A DNA stretch of 64,000 nt from Ectobacillus sp048976805 (GCA_048976805.1 JBHGUR010000082.1:12458-76457); one strand, 5' to 3'. Counted from the stretch's first letter, positions 7,406 to 16,076 are shown. Notes: generated by a model from the sequence alone, not told the origin. Numbers and translations are program-made.

Positions 7406-9232
7406 ATGAGTAAAATCATTGGCATCGACTTAGGTACAACTAACTCTTGCGTAGCTGTGATGGAAGGCGGAGAGCCGAAGGTTATTCCGAATCCGGAAGG
7501 CGGCCGTACAACTCCTTCTGTTGTAGCGTTTAAAAACGGAGAGCGCCAAGTCGGGGAAGTAGCAAAGCGCCAAGCGATTACAAACCCGAACACAATTATC
7601 TCCATCAAGCGCCATATGGGTACAAACCATAAAGTGGAAGCAGAAGGAAAAGAATATACACCGCAGGAAATTTCCGCTATTATTCTTCAGCATCTAAAAG
7701 CATATGCAGAAGAATATTTAGGAGAGCCTGTAACAAAAGCGGTTATTACAGTTCCGGCTTACTTTAACGATGCAGAGCGCCAAGCGACAAAAGACGCAGG
7801 ACGCATCGCTGGATTAGAAGTAGAGCGTATTATTAACGAGCCGACGGCGGCAGCTCTTGCTTACGGTTTAGACAAACAAGAGGAAGAGCAAAAAATTCTT
7901 GTGTACGACCTTGGCGGAGGTACATTCGACGTATCTATTCTTGAACTTGCAGAAGGAACGTTTGAAGTAATCGCAACTGCGGGCGACAACCGTTTAGGTG
8001 GCGATGACTTTGACCAAGTGATTATTGATTATTTAGTAGCTGAATTTAAAAAGGAAAACGGCATGGATCTTTCCCAAGACAAAATGGCAATGCAGCGCTT
8101 AAAAGATGCTGCGGAAAAAGCGAAAAAGGATCTTTCCGGCGTAACATCTACGCAGATTTCCTTGCCGTTTATTTCTGCCGGCCCTGCAGGTCCATTGCAT
8201 TTAGAAGTAACATTGACGCGCGCGAAATTCGAGGAGCTTTCTGCACCTCTTGTAGAAAGAACGTTAGAGCCGACACGCCGTGCGCTGCGTGACGCGGGCC
8301 TAAGCCCAAGCGAGCTTGATAAAGTCATTCTTGTCGGCGGTTCTACCCGTATTCCGGCTGTACAAGAAGCGATTAAACGCGAAACAGGAAAAGAGCCGTA
8401 TAAAGGCGTAAACCCTGATGAAGTTGTAGCGCTTGGCGCTGCAATTCAAGGCGGTGTATTAGCCGGCGACGTAAAAGGCGTATTGTTGCTAGATGTAACC
8501 CCGCTTTCTCTTGGAATTGAAACAATGGGCGGCGTATTTACGAAGTTAATTGAGCGCAACACAACAATTCCGACAAGCAAATCGCAAATTTTCTCTACAG
8601 CAGCTGATAACCAAACAGCGGTAGATATCCATGTATTGCAAGGGGAGCGTCCAATGGCGTCTGACAACAAAACGTTAGGCCGTTTTCAATTGGGAGACAT
8701 TCCTCCAGCACCGCGCGGCATTCCGCAAATTGAAGTAACGTTTGATATTGACGCGAATGGTATCGTAAATGTACGTGCAAAAGATTTAGGAACAAACAAG
8801 GAGCAGGCAATTACAATTACGTCTTCTTCCGGCCTTTCTGACGAAGAAATCGACCGTATGGTAAAAGAAGCGGAAGCAAATGCAGAAGCGGATAAGAAAC
8901 GCAAGGAAGAAGCAGAGCTCCGCAATGAAGCTGACCAGCTTGTATTCCAAACAGAGAAGCTAGTAAAAGACCTTGAAGGTAAAGTAGACGCAGCAGAAAT
9001 AGCAAAAGCAACTGAAGCAAAGGATGCGTTGAAAGAAGCAATTGAAAAGAATGATTTAGAAGCAATCCGCGCGAAAAAGGATGCTCTTCAAGAAATCGTC
9101 CAAAATCTATCTGTTAAGCTATATGAACAAGCGCAGCAAGCAGCGCAGCAGGCTCAAGGGGCGCAAGGCACAGAAACGAAAAACGACAACGTTGTAGACG
9201 CAGAATTCGAAGAAGTAAAAGACGACAAGTAA
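7406..9232 (+). CDS. dnaK: Hsp70 chaperone DnaK
   Basis: A 608-residue Hsp70. The ATPase domain (about 1-360) starts GIDLGTTNSCVAVMEGG and contains YDLGGGTFDVSI and LVGGSTRIPAVQ. The linker VLLLDVTPLSLGIETMGG leads to the substrate-binding domain and helical lid. The end, NVVDAEFEEVKDDK, is the typical bacterial tail. As in Gram-positive DnaK, the segment present between ATPase lobes of proteobacterial homologues is missing. Ribosome binding site AGGAGG. A tandem repeat array begins exactly at its stop codon and a terminator follows before dnaJ, so it probably ends the CIRCE-controlled transcript. Confidence 0.98.
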   Translation: MSKIIGIDLGTTNSCVAVMEGGEPKVIPNPEGGRTTPSVVAFKNGERQVGEVAKRQAITNPNTIISIKRHMGTNHKVEAEGKEYTPQEISAIILQHLKAYAEEYLGEPVTKAVITVPAYFNDAERQATKDAGRIAGLEVERIINEPTAAALAYGLDKQEEEQKILVYDLGGGTFDVSILELAEGTFEVIATAGDNRLGGDDFDQVIIDYLVAEFKKENGMDLSQDKMAMQRLKDAAEKAKKDLSGVTSTQISLPFISAGPAGPLHLEVTLTRAKFEELSAPLVERTLEPTRRALRDAGLSPSELDKVILVGGSTRIPAVQEAIKRETGKEPYKGVNPDEVVALGAAIQGGVLAGDVKGVLLLDVTPLSLGIETMGGVFTKLIERNTTIPTSKSQIFSTAADNQTAVDIHVLQGERPMASDNKTLGRFQLGDIPPAPRGIPQIEVTFDIDANGIVNVRAKDLGTNKEQAITITSSSGLSDEEIDRMVKEAEANAEADKKRKEEAELRNEADQLVFQTEKLVKDLEGKVDAAEIAKATEAKDALKEAIEKNDLEAIRAKKDALQEIVQNLSVKLYEQAQQAAQQAQGAQGTETKNDNVVDAEFEEVKDDK

Positions 9233-9531
9233 TAAAGAAAAGCGGAATCGGCTCGTTCAGCTCCGGAAGGCAGAGGTTCTCCGCACGAAAAGGCGCTTTT
9301 TGCCTTTACGGGTGGAGGTTCTCTGACAGGAGGAGCTAGCCGATGGAGCTAGACAATAAAGAAAAGCGGAATCGGCTCGCCCAGGGGCAGAAGGTAAGGT
9401 TCTTCGACCAGAAAGGCGTTTTTTGCCTTTATGGGCGAAGGTTCTTAGCTGGTAGCCCCTAGCCGGTGCAGCTAGACAATAAAGAAAAGCGGAACCGGCT
9501 TGCCCAGGCGCAGCACGGGCTTTTCTCTTAA
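9231..9531. repeat. Tandem REP-like array between dnaK and dnaJ (about 2.4 units)
   Basis: Units start AATAAAGAAAAGCGGAAYCGGC at 9231, 9355 and 9478, giving periods of 124 and 123 bp; the third is cut after about 54 bp. Full units end with GGAGCTAGAC or GCAGCTAGAC and contain a small AAGGCG-TTTTT-GCCTTT-type hairpin. They are the inverse orientation of the repeats at 3433, 18792 and 43210. The first unit begins inside the dnaK stop region. Confidence 0.8.
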
Positions 9532-9555
9532 TTGTGTTTTTATTTGCTAACAAAA

Positions 9556-9589
9556 GTCAGAGTCAAGTGCGCTTGGCTTTGGCTTTTTT
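9556..9589 (+). terminator. Terminator after the dnaK repeat array
   Basis: A stem of 12 pairs including G-T wobbles (GTCAGAGTCAAG / CTTGGCTTTGGC) with loop TGCG, followed by six T. It would separate dnaK from dnaJ. Confidence 0.75.
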
Positions 9590-9641
9590 CTATGAAGAAA
9601 ACCGTAGCTCTTTCCAAGTGGAATACAACAGCTTGTGATTG

Positions 9642-9671
9642 TTGCAAAGGACTTTCCGCAGATGTTACAAT
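9642..9671 (+). promoter_or_regulatory. SigA promoter of dnaJ (extended -10)
   Basis: TTGCAA (9642-9647), an 18-bp spacer, and TACAAT (9666-9671) preceded by TGT, an extended -10. No CIRCE site is present, so dnaJ transcription from here should not be under HrcA. Confidence 0.65.
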
Positions 9672-9705
9672 TACGTTTATGTGAAAGGAGTCGGGAGTGC
9701 GGCGT

Positions 9706-10824
9706 ATGAGTAAACGAGATTATTACGAAGTGTTAGGCGTAAGCAAAACAGCTTCAAAGGATGAGATTAAAAAAGCATATCGGCGTTTGGCGAAGAAATA
9801 CCATCCGGATGTAAGTACGGAAGCGGATGCGACTGAAAAATTTAAAGAAGTGCAAGAAGCATATGAAGTGCTTAGCGACGATACAAAACGTGCACAATAC
9901 GATCAGTTTGGCCATGCTGGGCCGAATCAAGGCTTTGGCGGCGGTTTTGAAGGCGGCGATTTTGGCGGCTTCGGTTTTGAAGACATTTTCAGCACATTCT
10001 TTGGCGGAGGCGGCAGAAGACACGATCCAAATGCACCGCGTCAAGGTGCCGACCTGCAATACGCAATGACTCTTAACTTTGAAGAAGCCATTTTCGGCAA
10101 GGAAATGGATATTGAGATTCCGTCCGAAGAAGACTGCGGAACATGCCATGGCTCAGGAGCAAAGCCGGGAACGTCCAAGGAAACATGTTCTCATTGCGGA
10201 GGAACCGGCCAAATTAGCGTGCAGCAAAATACACCGTTTGGCCGCATCGTGAATCGTCGCACGTGTGACCGTTGCCACGGAACCGGCCAGATTATTAAAG
10301 AAAAATGTACAACATGCCACGGTTCTGGAAAAGTGCGCAAGCGCAAGAAAATCCATATTAAAATTCCGGCAGGAATTGACGACGGCCAGCAAATTCGCGT
10401 AGCCGGAAAAGGCGAACCGGGCATAAACGGAGGGCCTCCGGGAGACTTGTATGTAGTAGCGCGCGTAAAAGGCCATGAGTTTTTCGAACGGCACGGGGAT
10501 GATATCATTTGCGAAATGCCGCTTACATTTGCGCAGGCGGCGCTTGGCGATGAAGTTGAGGTGCCGACCGTACATGGCAAAGTGAAGCTGAAAATCCCGG
10601 CAGGAACACAAACCGGAACGGAATTCCGCCTAAAAGGAAAAGGTGCTCCAAATGTAAGAGGATACGGACAAGGCGACCAGTATGTAATTGTGCGTGTAGT
10701 AACTCCTACAAAACTCAATGCGAAGCAGAAAGAATTGCTTAAAGAATTCGCACAGGGCGGATATGAAGAATTGCATAAAGATGACAGCCTGTTCGCAAAG
10801 CTTAAAAGAGCTTTTAAAGGGTAA
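9706..10824 (+). CDS. dnaJ: Hsp40 cochaperone DnaJ
   Basis: A 372-residue type I J-protein that stimulates DnaK ATPase and delivers substrates. It has a J domain with HPD at 33-35, a Gly/Phe-rich linker (about 70-110), and four CxxCxGxG zinc repeats (CGTCHGSG, CSHCGGTG, CDRCHGTG, CTTCHGSG). The C-terminal substrate domains contain GEPGINGGPPGDLYV. The family start MSKRDYYEVLG points to the ATG at 9706 with GGGAG eight bases upstream; a GTG at 9697 has a stronger AAAGGAG and would add three residues. It is split from dnaK by a repeat array, terminator and new promoter. Confidence 0.96.
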   Translation: MSKRDYYEVLGVSKTASKDEIKKAYRRLAKKYHPDVSTEADATEKFKEVQEAYEVLSDDTKRAQYDQFGHAGPNQGFGGGFEGGDFGGFGFEDIFSTFFGGGGRRHDPNAPRQGADLQYAMTLNFEEAIFGKEMDIEIPSEEDCGTCHGSGAKPGTSKETCSHCGGTGQISVQQNTPFGRIVNRRTCDRCHGTGQIIKEKCTTCHGSGKVRKRKKIHIKIPAGIDDGQQIRVAGKGEPGINGGPPGDLYVVARVKGHEFFERHGDDIICEMPLTFAQAALGDEVEVPTVHGKVKLKIPAGTQTGTEFRLKGKGAPNVRGYGQGDQYVIVRVVTPTKLNAKQKELLKEFAQGGYEELHKDDSLFAKLKRAFKG

Positions 10825-10860
10825 TACTGGTGATGAGAAAAAGTTGGGAGTTGGCACATA

Positions 10861-11796
10861 ATGAAATGGTCAGAAATTAGCATTCATACGGCGCAGGAAG
10901 CAGTAGAGGCGATTTCGAATATTTTGCACGAAGCTGGAGCAAGCGGCGTTGCCATTGAAGATAAAGCGGACTTTACAAAAGAAAGGGATACACAGTTTGG
11001 TGAAATTTATCAATTCGATCCCTCGCAATATCCTGAAGAAGGCGTAATTGTCAAAGCCTATTTTCCTGTAAATGATGCGTTAGATGAAACAGTAGAAAAC
11101 ATTAAAAGTGCAATCAATCAATTGGCAGCCTTTGATATCGATTTAGGAACAAATAATGTTACATTAAAAGAAGTAAGTGAAGATGATTGGGCGAATGCCT
11201 GGAAAAAATATTATAATCCTGTGAAAATTTCCGATACCTTTACTATTGTTCCGACGTGGGAAGATTACATTCCGGACTCGCCGGATGAAAACATTATTGA
11301 ACTCGATCCCGGCATGGCCTTTGGTACAGGAACACATCCGACTACAGTGATGTGTATTCGGGCGCTCGAAAAAACAGTAAAAGCAGGAGATACGGTCATT
11401 GATGTCGGCACGGGCTCAGGGATTTTGAGCATTGCTGCGGCAAAGCTGGGCGCTTCTTACGTACAGGCGTACGATTTGGATGATGTTGCTGTGGAAAGCG
11501 CGCAAATGAACGTACAGGTTAATCATGTAGAAGATGTGGTGACGGTTGGAAAAAACAATCTTCTGCAAAATATTGAAGGCCCTGTAGATGTAATTGTCGC
11601 GAATTTGCTTGCCGAAATTATTCTTCGTTTTGTAGAGGATGCGGCGCGGGTTATAAAGCCGGGAGGAATATTCATTACTTCAGGTATTATCCAAGCAAAG
11701 CAAAAAGAAGTAAGCTCAGCTTTAGAGCAAGCGGGTTTTACAATTGAAGAAATTCTCAATATCGAAGATTGGGTCGCGATTATTGCGAAAAATTAG
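10861..11796 (+). CDS. prmA: Ribosomal protein L11 methyltransferase PrmA
   Basis: A 311-residue SAM-dependent methyltransferase that trimethylates ribosomal protein L11. The N-terminal ferredoxin-like substrate domain ends near ANAWKKYYNPVKI. The catalytic part has DPGMAFGTGTHPTT, motif I DVGTGSGILSIAAAKLGA and the N-L-L-A-E motif (VIVANLLAEI). It follows dnaJ by 36 bases, the standard Bacillus order, and is probably in one transcript with dnaJ, rsmE and mtaB. Confidence 0.95.
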   Translation: MKWSEISIHTAQEAVEAISNILHEAGASGVAIEDKADFTKERDTQFGEIYQFDPSQYPEEGVIVKAYFPVNDALDETVENIKSAINQLAAFDIDLGTNNVTLKEVSEDDWANAWKKYYNPVKISDTFTIVPTWEDYIPDSPDENIIELDPGMAFGTGTHPTTVMCIRALEKTVKAGDTVIDVGTGSGILSIAAAKLGASYVQAYDLDDVAVESAQMNVQVNHVEDVVTVGKNNLLQNIEGPVDVIVANLLAEIILRFVEDAARVIKPGGIFITSGIIQAKQKEVSSALEQAGFTIEEILNIEDWVAIIAKN

Positions 11797-11831
11797 GAAT
11801 TGCCGCGTAAAAGAGCGGACTATAATATATG

Positions 11832-11857
11832 GCTCTATCTGCACCGGTAGATAGAGC
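11832..11857 (+). promoter_or_regulatory. Hairpin between prmA and rsmE
   Basis: A 9-bp perfect stem GCTCTATCT / AGATAGAGC around GCACCGGT, directly after a TATAAT hexamer (11821-11826) that lacks a convincing -35. No T-run follows, so it is not a standard terminator; attenuation or mRNA stabilisation is possible. Confidence 0.45.
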
Positions 11858-11879
11858 TGTATTTACTAAGGTGATATTT

Positions 11880-12623
11880 ATGCAACGTTATTTTATAGAC
11901 GCTATAAACGGCGAAGAAGTAATTATTACAGGCGATGATGCGCATCACATTGCGCGGGTTATGCGCATGGAGCGAGGGGACCAAATATATTGCTGTGCCG
12001 AAGGAAAAACAGTACTTTGCGCAATTGCTGAAATTACCAATACATTTGTAAAAGCAACTGTTGTACAATGGGTAGAGGAATCTAACGAACTTCCTGTTTC
12101 GATTACGATTGCAAGCGGACTGCCAAAGGGCGATAAGCTTGAGCTCATTTTACAAAAAGGAACTGAGCTCGGGGCAGACGCTTTTTTGCCGTTTCAAGCA
12201 GCGCGTTCCATTGTAAAGTGGGACGCGAAAAAAGCAGATAAAAAAGTGGAACGCTGGATGAAAATCGCAAAAGAAGCAGCGGAACAATCGCATCGCAGTG
12301 CCGTTCCAGCTGTGCAAGCCCCTGTCTCTTTTAAGGAGCTTTTACAGATAAGCGCTGGATATGATGCTTGTATTGTGGCTTATGAAGAAGAGGCTAAGCA
12401 GGGAGAAAAAGCGAATTTTGCAAAAACGCTAGGGAAGCTCCAACCAGGTGAAAGATTGCTGATTGTGTTTGGTCCCGAGGGCGGTTTAACAGAAGAAGAA
12501 GTCCAGTTGTTGCGTGAACATAATTTTATAACGTGCAGTTTAGGTCCAAGAATACTGCGGACGGAAACAGCGCCGCTTTATGCATTGGCAGCTGTTTCCT
12601 ATTATTTTGAATTAATGAGGTGA
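11880..12623 (+). CDS. rsmE: 16S rRNA (uracil-1498-N3)-methyltransferase RsmE
   Basis: A 247-residue SPOUT-class methyltransferase that modifies U1498 of 16S rRNA. The N-terminal PUA-like domain includes GDDAHHIARVMRME. The knotted SAM site is formed by IVFGPEGGLTEEEV and LGPRILRTETAPLYAL, both diagnostic of RsmE. AAGGTGAT precedes the ATG at 11880; the frame extends 17 codons further upstream, but that part lies before the ribosome binding site and covers the hairpin, so it is rejected. Confidence 0.95.
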   Translation: MQRYFIDAINGEEVIITGDDAHHIARVMRMERGDQIYCCAEGKTVLCAIAEITNTFVKATVVQWVEESNELPVSITIASGLPKGDKLELILQKGTELGADAFLPFQAARSIVKWDAKKADKKVERWMKIAKEAAEQSHRSAVPAVQAPVSFKELLQISAGYDACIVAYEEEAKQGEKANFAKTLGKLQPGERLLIVFGPEGGLTEEEVQLLREHNFITCSLGPRILRTETAPLYALAAVSYYFELMR

Positions 12624-12627
12624 TTAT

Positions 12628-13971
12628 ATGGCAACAGTTGCGTTTCATACATTAGGCTGTAAAGTGAACCATTATGAAACAGAAGCAATTTGGCAGTTGT
12701 TTAAAGAAGCCGGCTATGAGCGTACGGAATTTGAACGGACAGCCGACGTGTATGTCATTAATACGTGTACGGTTACAAATACAGGCGATAAGAAGAGCCG
12801 GCAAATTATCCGCCGCGCGGTCCGCCAAAATCCGAATGCGGTAATTTGTGTAACAGGATGCTACGCACAAACGTCTCCTGCTGAAATTATGGCGATCCCG
12901 GGTGTGGATATTGTTATCGGTACACAAGATAGAGGTAAGTTGCTCGGCTATATTGAACAATATCAAAACGAACGCCAGCCGATTAATGCGGTGCGGAATA
13001 TTATGAAAACCCGTGTGTATGAGGAACTGGATGTTCCTTATTTTACAGACCGCACACGCGCGTCGTTGAAAATTCAGGAAGGCTGCAATAATTTCTGTAC
13101 GTTTTGTATTATTCCATGGGCGCGCGGCTTAATGCGTTCCCGCGATCCACAAGAAGTAATTCGCCAAGCGCAGCAGCTCGTAGATGCCGGATACAAGGAA
13201 ATTGTATTAACCGGTATTCATACAGGCGGGTATGGCGAAGACATGAAGGACTATAACCTTGCTATGCTTCTTCGCGATATGGAAGCGCAAGTAAAAGGAT
13301 TGAAGCGCCTGCGCATTTCTTCCATCGAAGCGAGCCAAATTACAGACGATGTGATTGAGGTGCTTCGCAATTCTAAAGTTGTTGTGCGCCATTTGCACAT
13401 TCCGTTGCAGTCTGGTTCCAATACTGTGTTAAAACGCATGCGCCGCAAATATACGATGGAGTTTTTCAAAGAACGTCTAGACCGTTTGAAAGAGGCGCTT
13501 CCTGGCCTTGCGATTACGTCTGATGTTATTGTCGGATTCCCAGGAGAGACAGAAGAAGAGTTTATGGAAACCTTCAACTTTATTAAAGAAAACCGTTTCT
13601 CCGAGCTGCATGTTTTCCCGTACTCTAAACGTACGGGTACGCCGGCGGCACGCATGGAGGGGCAAGTTGCAGAAGAAGTAAAAAATGAGCGTGTGCATCG
13701 TTTAATTGCACTATCTGATCAGCTTGCGAAGGAATATGCTTCTGTTTTTGAAGGGGAAGTATTGGAGATTATTCCAGAAGAAATGAATGAAGATGGTCTT
13801 CTTGTCGGCTACACAGACAACTACTTAAAGGTTGTAATGGAAGGAACAGAAGACTTGATTGGCCAGCTTGTAAAAGTAAAAATCGCAAAAGCGGGTTATC
13901 CGTATAATGAAGGCCAATTTGTGCGCGTTTTAGATGACGTGTTATCGGAGACGGAATCGGCGAGCGCGTAA
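12628..13971 (+). CDS. mtaB: tRNA (t6A37) methylthiotransferase MtaB
   Basis: A 447-residue radical SAM methylthiotransferase that converts t6A37 to ms2t6A37 in ANN-decoding tRNAs. The N-terminal UPF0004 domain carries three cluster cysteines (TLGCKVN, INTCTVTN, VTGCYAQ). The radical SAM motif is CNNFCTFC, and the C-terminal TRAM domain includes GYTDNYLKV. It begins four bases after rsmE, so the two are translationally linked. A strong terminator ends this operon. It is the YqeV orthologue. Confidence 0.95.
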   Translation: MATVAFHTLGCKVNHYETEAIWQLFKEAGYERTEFERTADVYVINTCTVTNTGDKKSRQIIRRAVRQNPNAVICVTGCYAQTSPAEIMAIPGVDIVIGTQDRGKLLGYIEQYQNERQPINAVRNIMKTRVYEELDVPYFTDRTRASLKIQEGCNNFCTFCIIPWARGLMRSRDPQEVIRQAQQLVDAGYKEIVLTGIHTGGYGEDMKDYNLAMLLRDMEAQVKGLKRLRISSIEASQITDDVIEVLRNSKVVVRHLHIPLQSGSNTVLKRMRRKYTMEFFKERLDRLKEALPGLAITSDVIVGFPGETEEEFMETFNFIKENRFSELHVFPYSKRTGTPAARMEGQVAEEVKNERVHRLIALSDQLAKEYASVFEGEVLEIIPEEMNEDGLLVGYTDNYLKVVMEGTEDLIGQLVKVKIAKAGYPYNEGQFVRVLDDVLSETESASA

Positions 13972-13991
13972 CGAGGGGATATAGAATGCTT

Positions 13992-14027
13992 AAAAAAGCG
14001 TGCAACTGCATCGGTTGCACGTTTTTT
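13992..14027 (+). terminator. Terminator after mtaB
   Basis: Stem CGTGCAAC / GTTGCACG, extended by an A-run and T-run, with a seven-base loop and six T. Confidence 0.88.
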
Positions 14028-14086
14028 CTTTGTGCATGAACGATAGGAAAAATGGAGAAATTAAGATATGAAATATAATTGTTTTA

Positions 14087-14095
14087 TGTTATAAT
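14087..14095 (+). promoter_or_regulatory. Extended -10 promoter of deoC
   Basis: TGTTATAAT, a perfect -10 with the TG extension, about 68 bases before deoC. The -35 at 17 bp spacing is poor, as is tolerated with an extended -10. Confidence 0.55.
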
Positions 14096-14162
14096 CCTAG
14101 CGAGTAAGGTTGTCAGACAACTAATGAGTGAATACATAGTGAATGAGAAAGGGGTTTAGCAA

Positions 14163-14828
14163 ATGGATTATGCAAAGCTAATTGACCATACGTTATTAAA
14201 AGCGGATACAAAAAAAGATGCGATTGTAACATTATGTGAAGAAGCAAAGCAGCATCATTTTGCTTCTGTATGTGTAAATCCGACTTGGGTTGAAACAGCA
14301 GCACAATTATTGCGCGGCACAGATGTAAAGGTATGCACTGTTATCGGTTTCCCTCTTGGGGCGAACACGCCGGAAACAAAAGCGTTTGAGACAAAGGATG
14401 CAATTGAAAAAGGTGCAACGGAAATTGATATGGTGATTAACATCGGCGCGTTAAAAGATAAAAACGATGAGCTTGTTGAACGCGATATTCGTGCAGTGGT
14501 AGAAGCGGCAAAAGGAAAGGCGTTAGTGAAAGTTATTATTGAAACATGCCTTTTAACAGAAGAAGAAAAGGTTCGCGCTTGCGAATTGTCTGTAAAAGCA
14601 GGAGCAGATTTCGTAAAAACGTCAACAGGATTTTCTACGGGCGGCGCGACACTTGAGGATGTGGCGCTTATGAGAAAAACAGTGGGACCGGATATCGGTG
14701 TAAAGGCTTCCGGTGGCGTGCGCGATTTCGCGGGCATGGAAGCGATGGTTAAAGCGGGGGCGACACGCATTGGCACAAGTTCTGGCGTTGCTCTTGTAAG
14801 CGGAAAGTCTTCTACAACGGACTATTAA
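14163..14828 (+). CDS. deoC: Deoxyribose-phosphate aldolase DeoC
   Basis: A 221-residue class I aldolase that splits 2-deoxyribose-5-phosphate into glyceraldehyde-3-phosphate and acetaldehyde in deoxynucleoside salvage. It starts with the characteristic MDYAKLIDHTLLKADT. Catalytic lysines lie in KVIIETCLLTEEE and the Schiff-base motif ADFVKTSTGF, and the phosphate-binding GVKASGGVRDF and TRIGTSSGV follow. AAAGGGG precedes the ATG. It stands alone between mtaB and rpsU, without pdp or nupC beside it. Confidence 0.96.
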   Translation: MDYAKLIDHTLLKADTKKDAIVTLCEEAKQHHFASVCVNPTWVETAAQLLRGTDVKVCTVIGFPLGANTPETKAFETKDAIEKGATEIDMVINIGALKDKNDELVERDIRAVVEAAKGKALVKVIIETCLLTEEEKVRACELSVKAGADFVKTSTGFSTGGATLEDVALMRKTVGPDIGVKASGGVRDFAGMEAMVKAGATRIGTSSGVALVSGKSSTTDY

Positions 14829-14859
14829 AACAGGAAGGCAGCTGCCTTCCTGTTTTAAT
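14824..14859. terminator. Perfect 36-bp palindrome terminator at the deoC stop
   Basis: An 18-bp inverted repeat without mismatch (core CAGGAAGGCAG / CTGCCTTCCTG) that includes the deoC stop codon and ends in TTTTAAT. Confidence 0.85.
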
Positions 14860-14886
14860 GTGTATAAAATTTTGTTTTTACTGTTA

Positions 14887-14918
14887 GGCTCTGTTAAAGC
14901 CGGATGCTGTCAACTAAG
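14887..14918. repeat. Solo family A element end
   Basis: GGCTCTGTTAAAGCCGG followed by unrelated sequence: one intact terminal repeat with no partner, presumably the remnant of a deleted copy, 18 bases upstream of the rpsU -35. Confidence 0.55.
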
Positions 14919-14935
14919 TTTTCTTTACGATATAG

Positions 14936-14965
14936 TTGACCAATTACAAATAAATATATTATAAT
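14936..14965 (+). promoter_or_regulatory. SigA promoter of rpsU-yqeY
   Basis: TTGACC (14936-14941), an 18-bp spacer and a perfect TATAAT (14960-14965), about 86 bases before rpsU. Confidence 0.8.
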
Positions 14966-15051
14966 CTTAAAAGACATGCTGAAGAAGTGTTTCTTTTTGC
15001 ATGCCCTAGATCTATGATGTAAGCGGATGTTTCGGAGGGAGGGAAAGAATA

Positions 15052-15225
15052 ATGTCTAAAACAATCGTTCGTAAAAACGAGTCTTTAGAGGATGCACTTC
15101 GCCGTTTTAAGAGATCAGTTTCTAAAACTGGTACGCTTGCGGAAGCAAGAAAACGCGAATTTTACGAAAAGCCAAGCGTAAAACGTAAGAAGAAATCCGA
15201 AGCAGCTAGAAAGCGTAAATACTAA
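15052..15225 (+). CDS. rpsU: 30S ribosomal protein S21
   Basis: A 57-residue, strongly basic protein, MSKTIVRKNESLEDALRRFK onward, ending KSEAARKRKY. This is the standard Bacillus S21, a small-subunit protein near the platform of the 30S. The leader has GGAGGGAGG. It lies 14 bases before yqeY, the conserved rpsU-yqeY pair, downstream of a strong promoter. Confidence 0.97.
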   Translation: MSKTIVRKNESLEDALRRFKRSVSKTGTLAEARKREFYEKPSVKRKKKSEAARKRKY

Positions 15226-15239
15226 GAGAGGGTGTATTT

Positions 15240-15683
15240 ATGAGTCTTCTCGATCGTTTAAACGATGATATGAAACAAGCGATGAAGAGCAAGGAAAAAG
15301 AAAGACTAGCCGTAATTCGTATGGTAAAAGCTGCTTTAAAAAATGAAGAGATTAAGCTGCAGCGGGCTCTAACTGAAGAAGAGGAGCTCACAGTGTTAAC
15401 TCGCGAAGTAAAGCAGCGTAAAGACTCCCTCCTCGAATTTGAAAAAGCGGGTCGCACAGACCTTGTGGATAAAATTAAAGGTGAACTTGCCGTTTTAGAA
15501 GTATACCTGCCAAAGCAGCTGAGCGAGGAAGAACTCACTGCGTTAATTCAGCAAGCGATTGCTGATACAGGAGCAGCTTCTAAAGCTGATATGGGTAAAG
15601 TAATGGGTGCTATCATGCCGAAGGTAAAAGGAAAGGCAGATGGCTCATTAGTAAATAAGCTTGTTTCACAATTGCTAGCATAA
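15240..15683 (+). CDS. yqeY: GatB/YqeY domain protein
   Basis: A 147-residue helical protein of the GatB/YqeY family, related to the C-terminal tRNA-binding domain of the amidotransferase subunit GatB. Free-standing YqeY has no proven reaction. The frame begins MSLLDRLNDDMKQAMKSKEK and ends with the family motif DMGKVMGAIMPKVKGKADGS. Co-transcribed with rpsU and closed by a terminator overlapping its stop. Confidence 0.93.
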   Translation: MSLLDRLNDDMKQAMKSKEKERLAVIRMVKAALKNEEIKLQRALTEEEELTVLTREVKQRKDSLLEFEKAGRTDLVDKIKGELAVLEVYLPKQLSEEELTALIQQAIADTGAASKADMGKVMGAIMPKVKGKADGSLVNKLVSQLLA

Positions 15684-15712
15684 AAAAGCGTCTCGTCATG
15701 AGACGTTTTTTT
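15683..15712 (+). terminator. Terminator after yqeY
   Basis: Stem CGTCTC / GAGACG with loop GTCAT, an A-run before it and seven T after. Confidence 0.85.
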
Positions 15713-15782
15713 ATGCTTTTTTCTTTTTCTGTGCTAGTGAGGGCTCTTCATTCATAAATATGAGATGAGAGGGGGGTCTTCC

Positions 15783-16064
15783 GTGAGAAAACTGCAACAA
15801 CAAGTAAAAAACTGGGTTACAAAGCAGATGGACCTGCCTGCAGATATTTTGATGGATCTTCCAAGAATTACCCTTATTGGACAAATTCATATTTATATAG
15901 AGAACCATCGCGGTTTGCTTGTTTTTTCCGATAAAGAGGTGCGTTTACTTTTAAAGCAGGGACAGCTTTTAATAAAAGGCAGCTCCTTTGTCATCAAGAC
16001 AATACTTCCAGAAGAGATTTTACTTGAAGGGACGATTGAACAAGTCTTATTTCTAGATGGATAA
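15783..16064 (+). CDS. yqfC: Sporulation protein YqfC (YabP/YqfC family)
   Basis: A 93-residue protein of the YabP/YqfC family. In B. subtilis yqfC and yqfD are expressed in the mother cell under SigE; their exact role is unsettled. The conserved core ADILMDLPRITLIGQIHIYI, IENHRGLLVFSD and the C-terminal VIKTILPEEILLEGTIE identify it. The GTG at 15783 lies seven bases after the GAGGGGGG ribosome binding site and matches the family start; the frame extends six codons further upstream, through that site. The yqfC stop is 12 bases from yqfD. Confidence 0.92.
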   Translation: MRKLQQQVKNWVTKQMDLPADILMDLPRITLIGQIHIYIENHRGLLVFSDKEVRLLLKQGQLLIKGSSFVIKTILPEEILLEGTIEQVLFLDG

Positions 16065-16076
16065 TGGGGGAGAGGC

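Noticed and set aside
10191..10883. 230-codon open frame opposite dnaJ and the prmA start
   Set aside because: Antisense shadow of conserved genes; no ribosome binding site or recognisable protein features.
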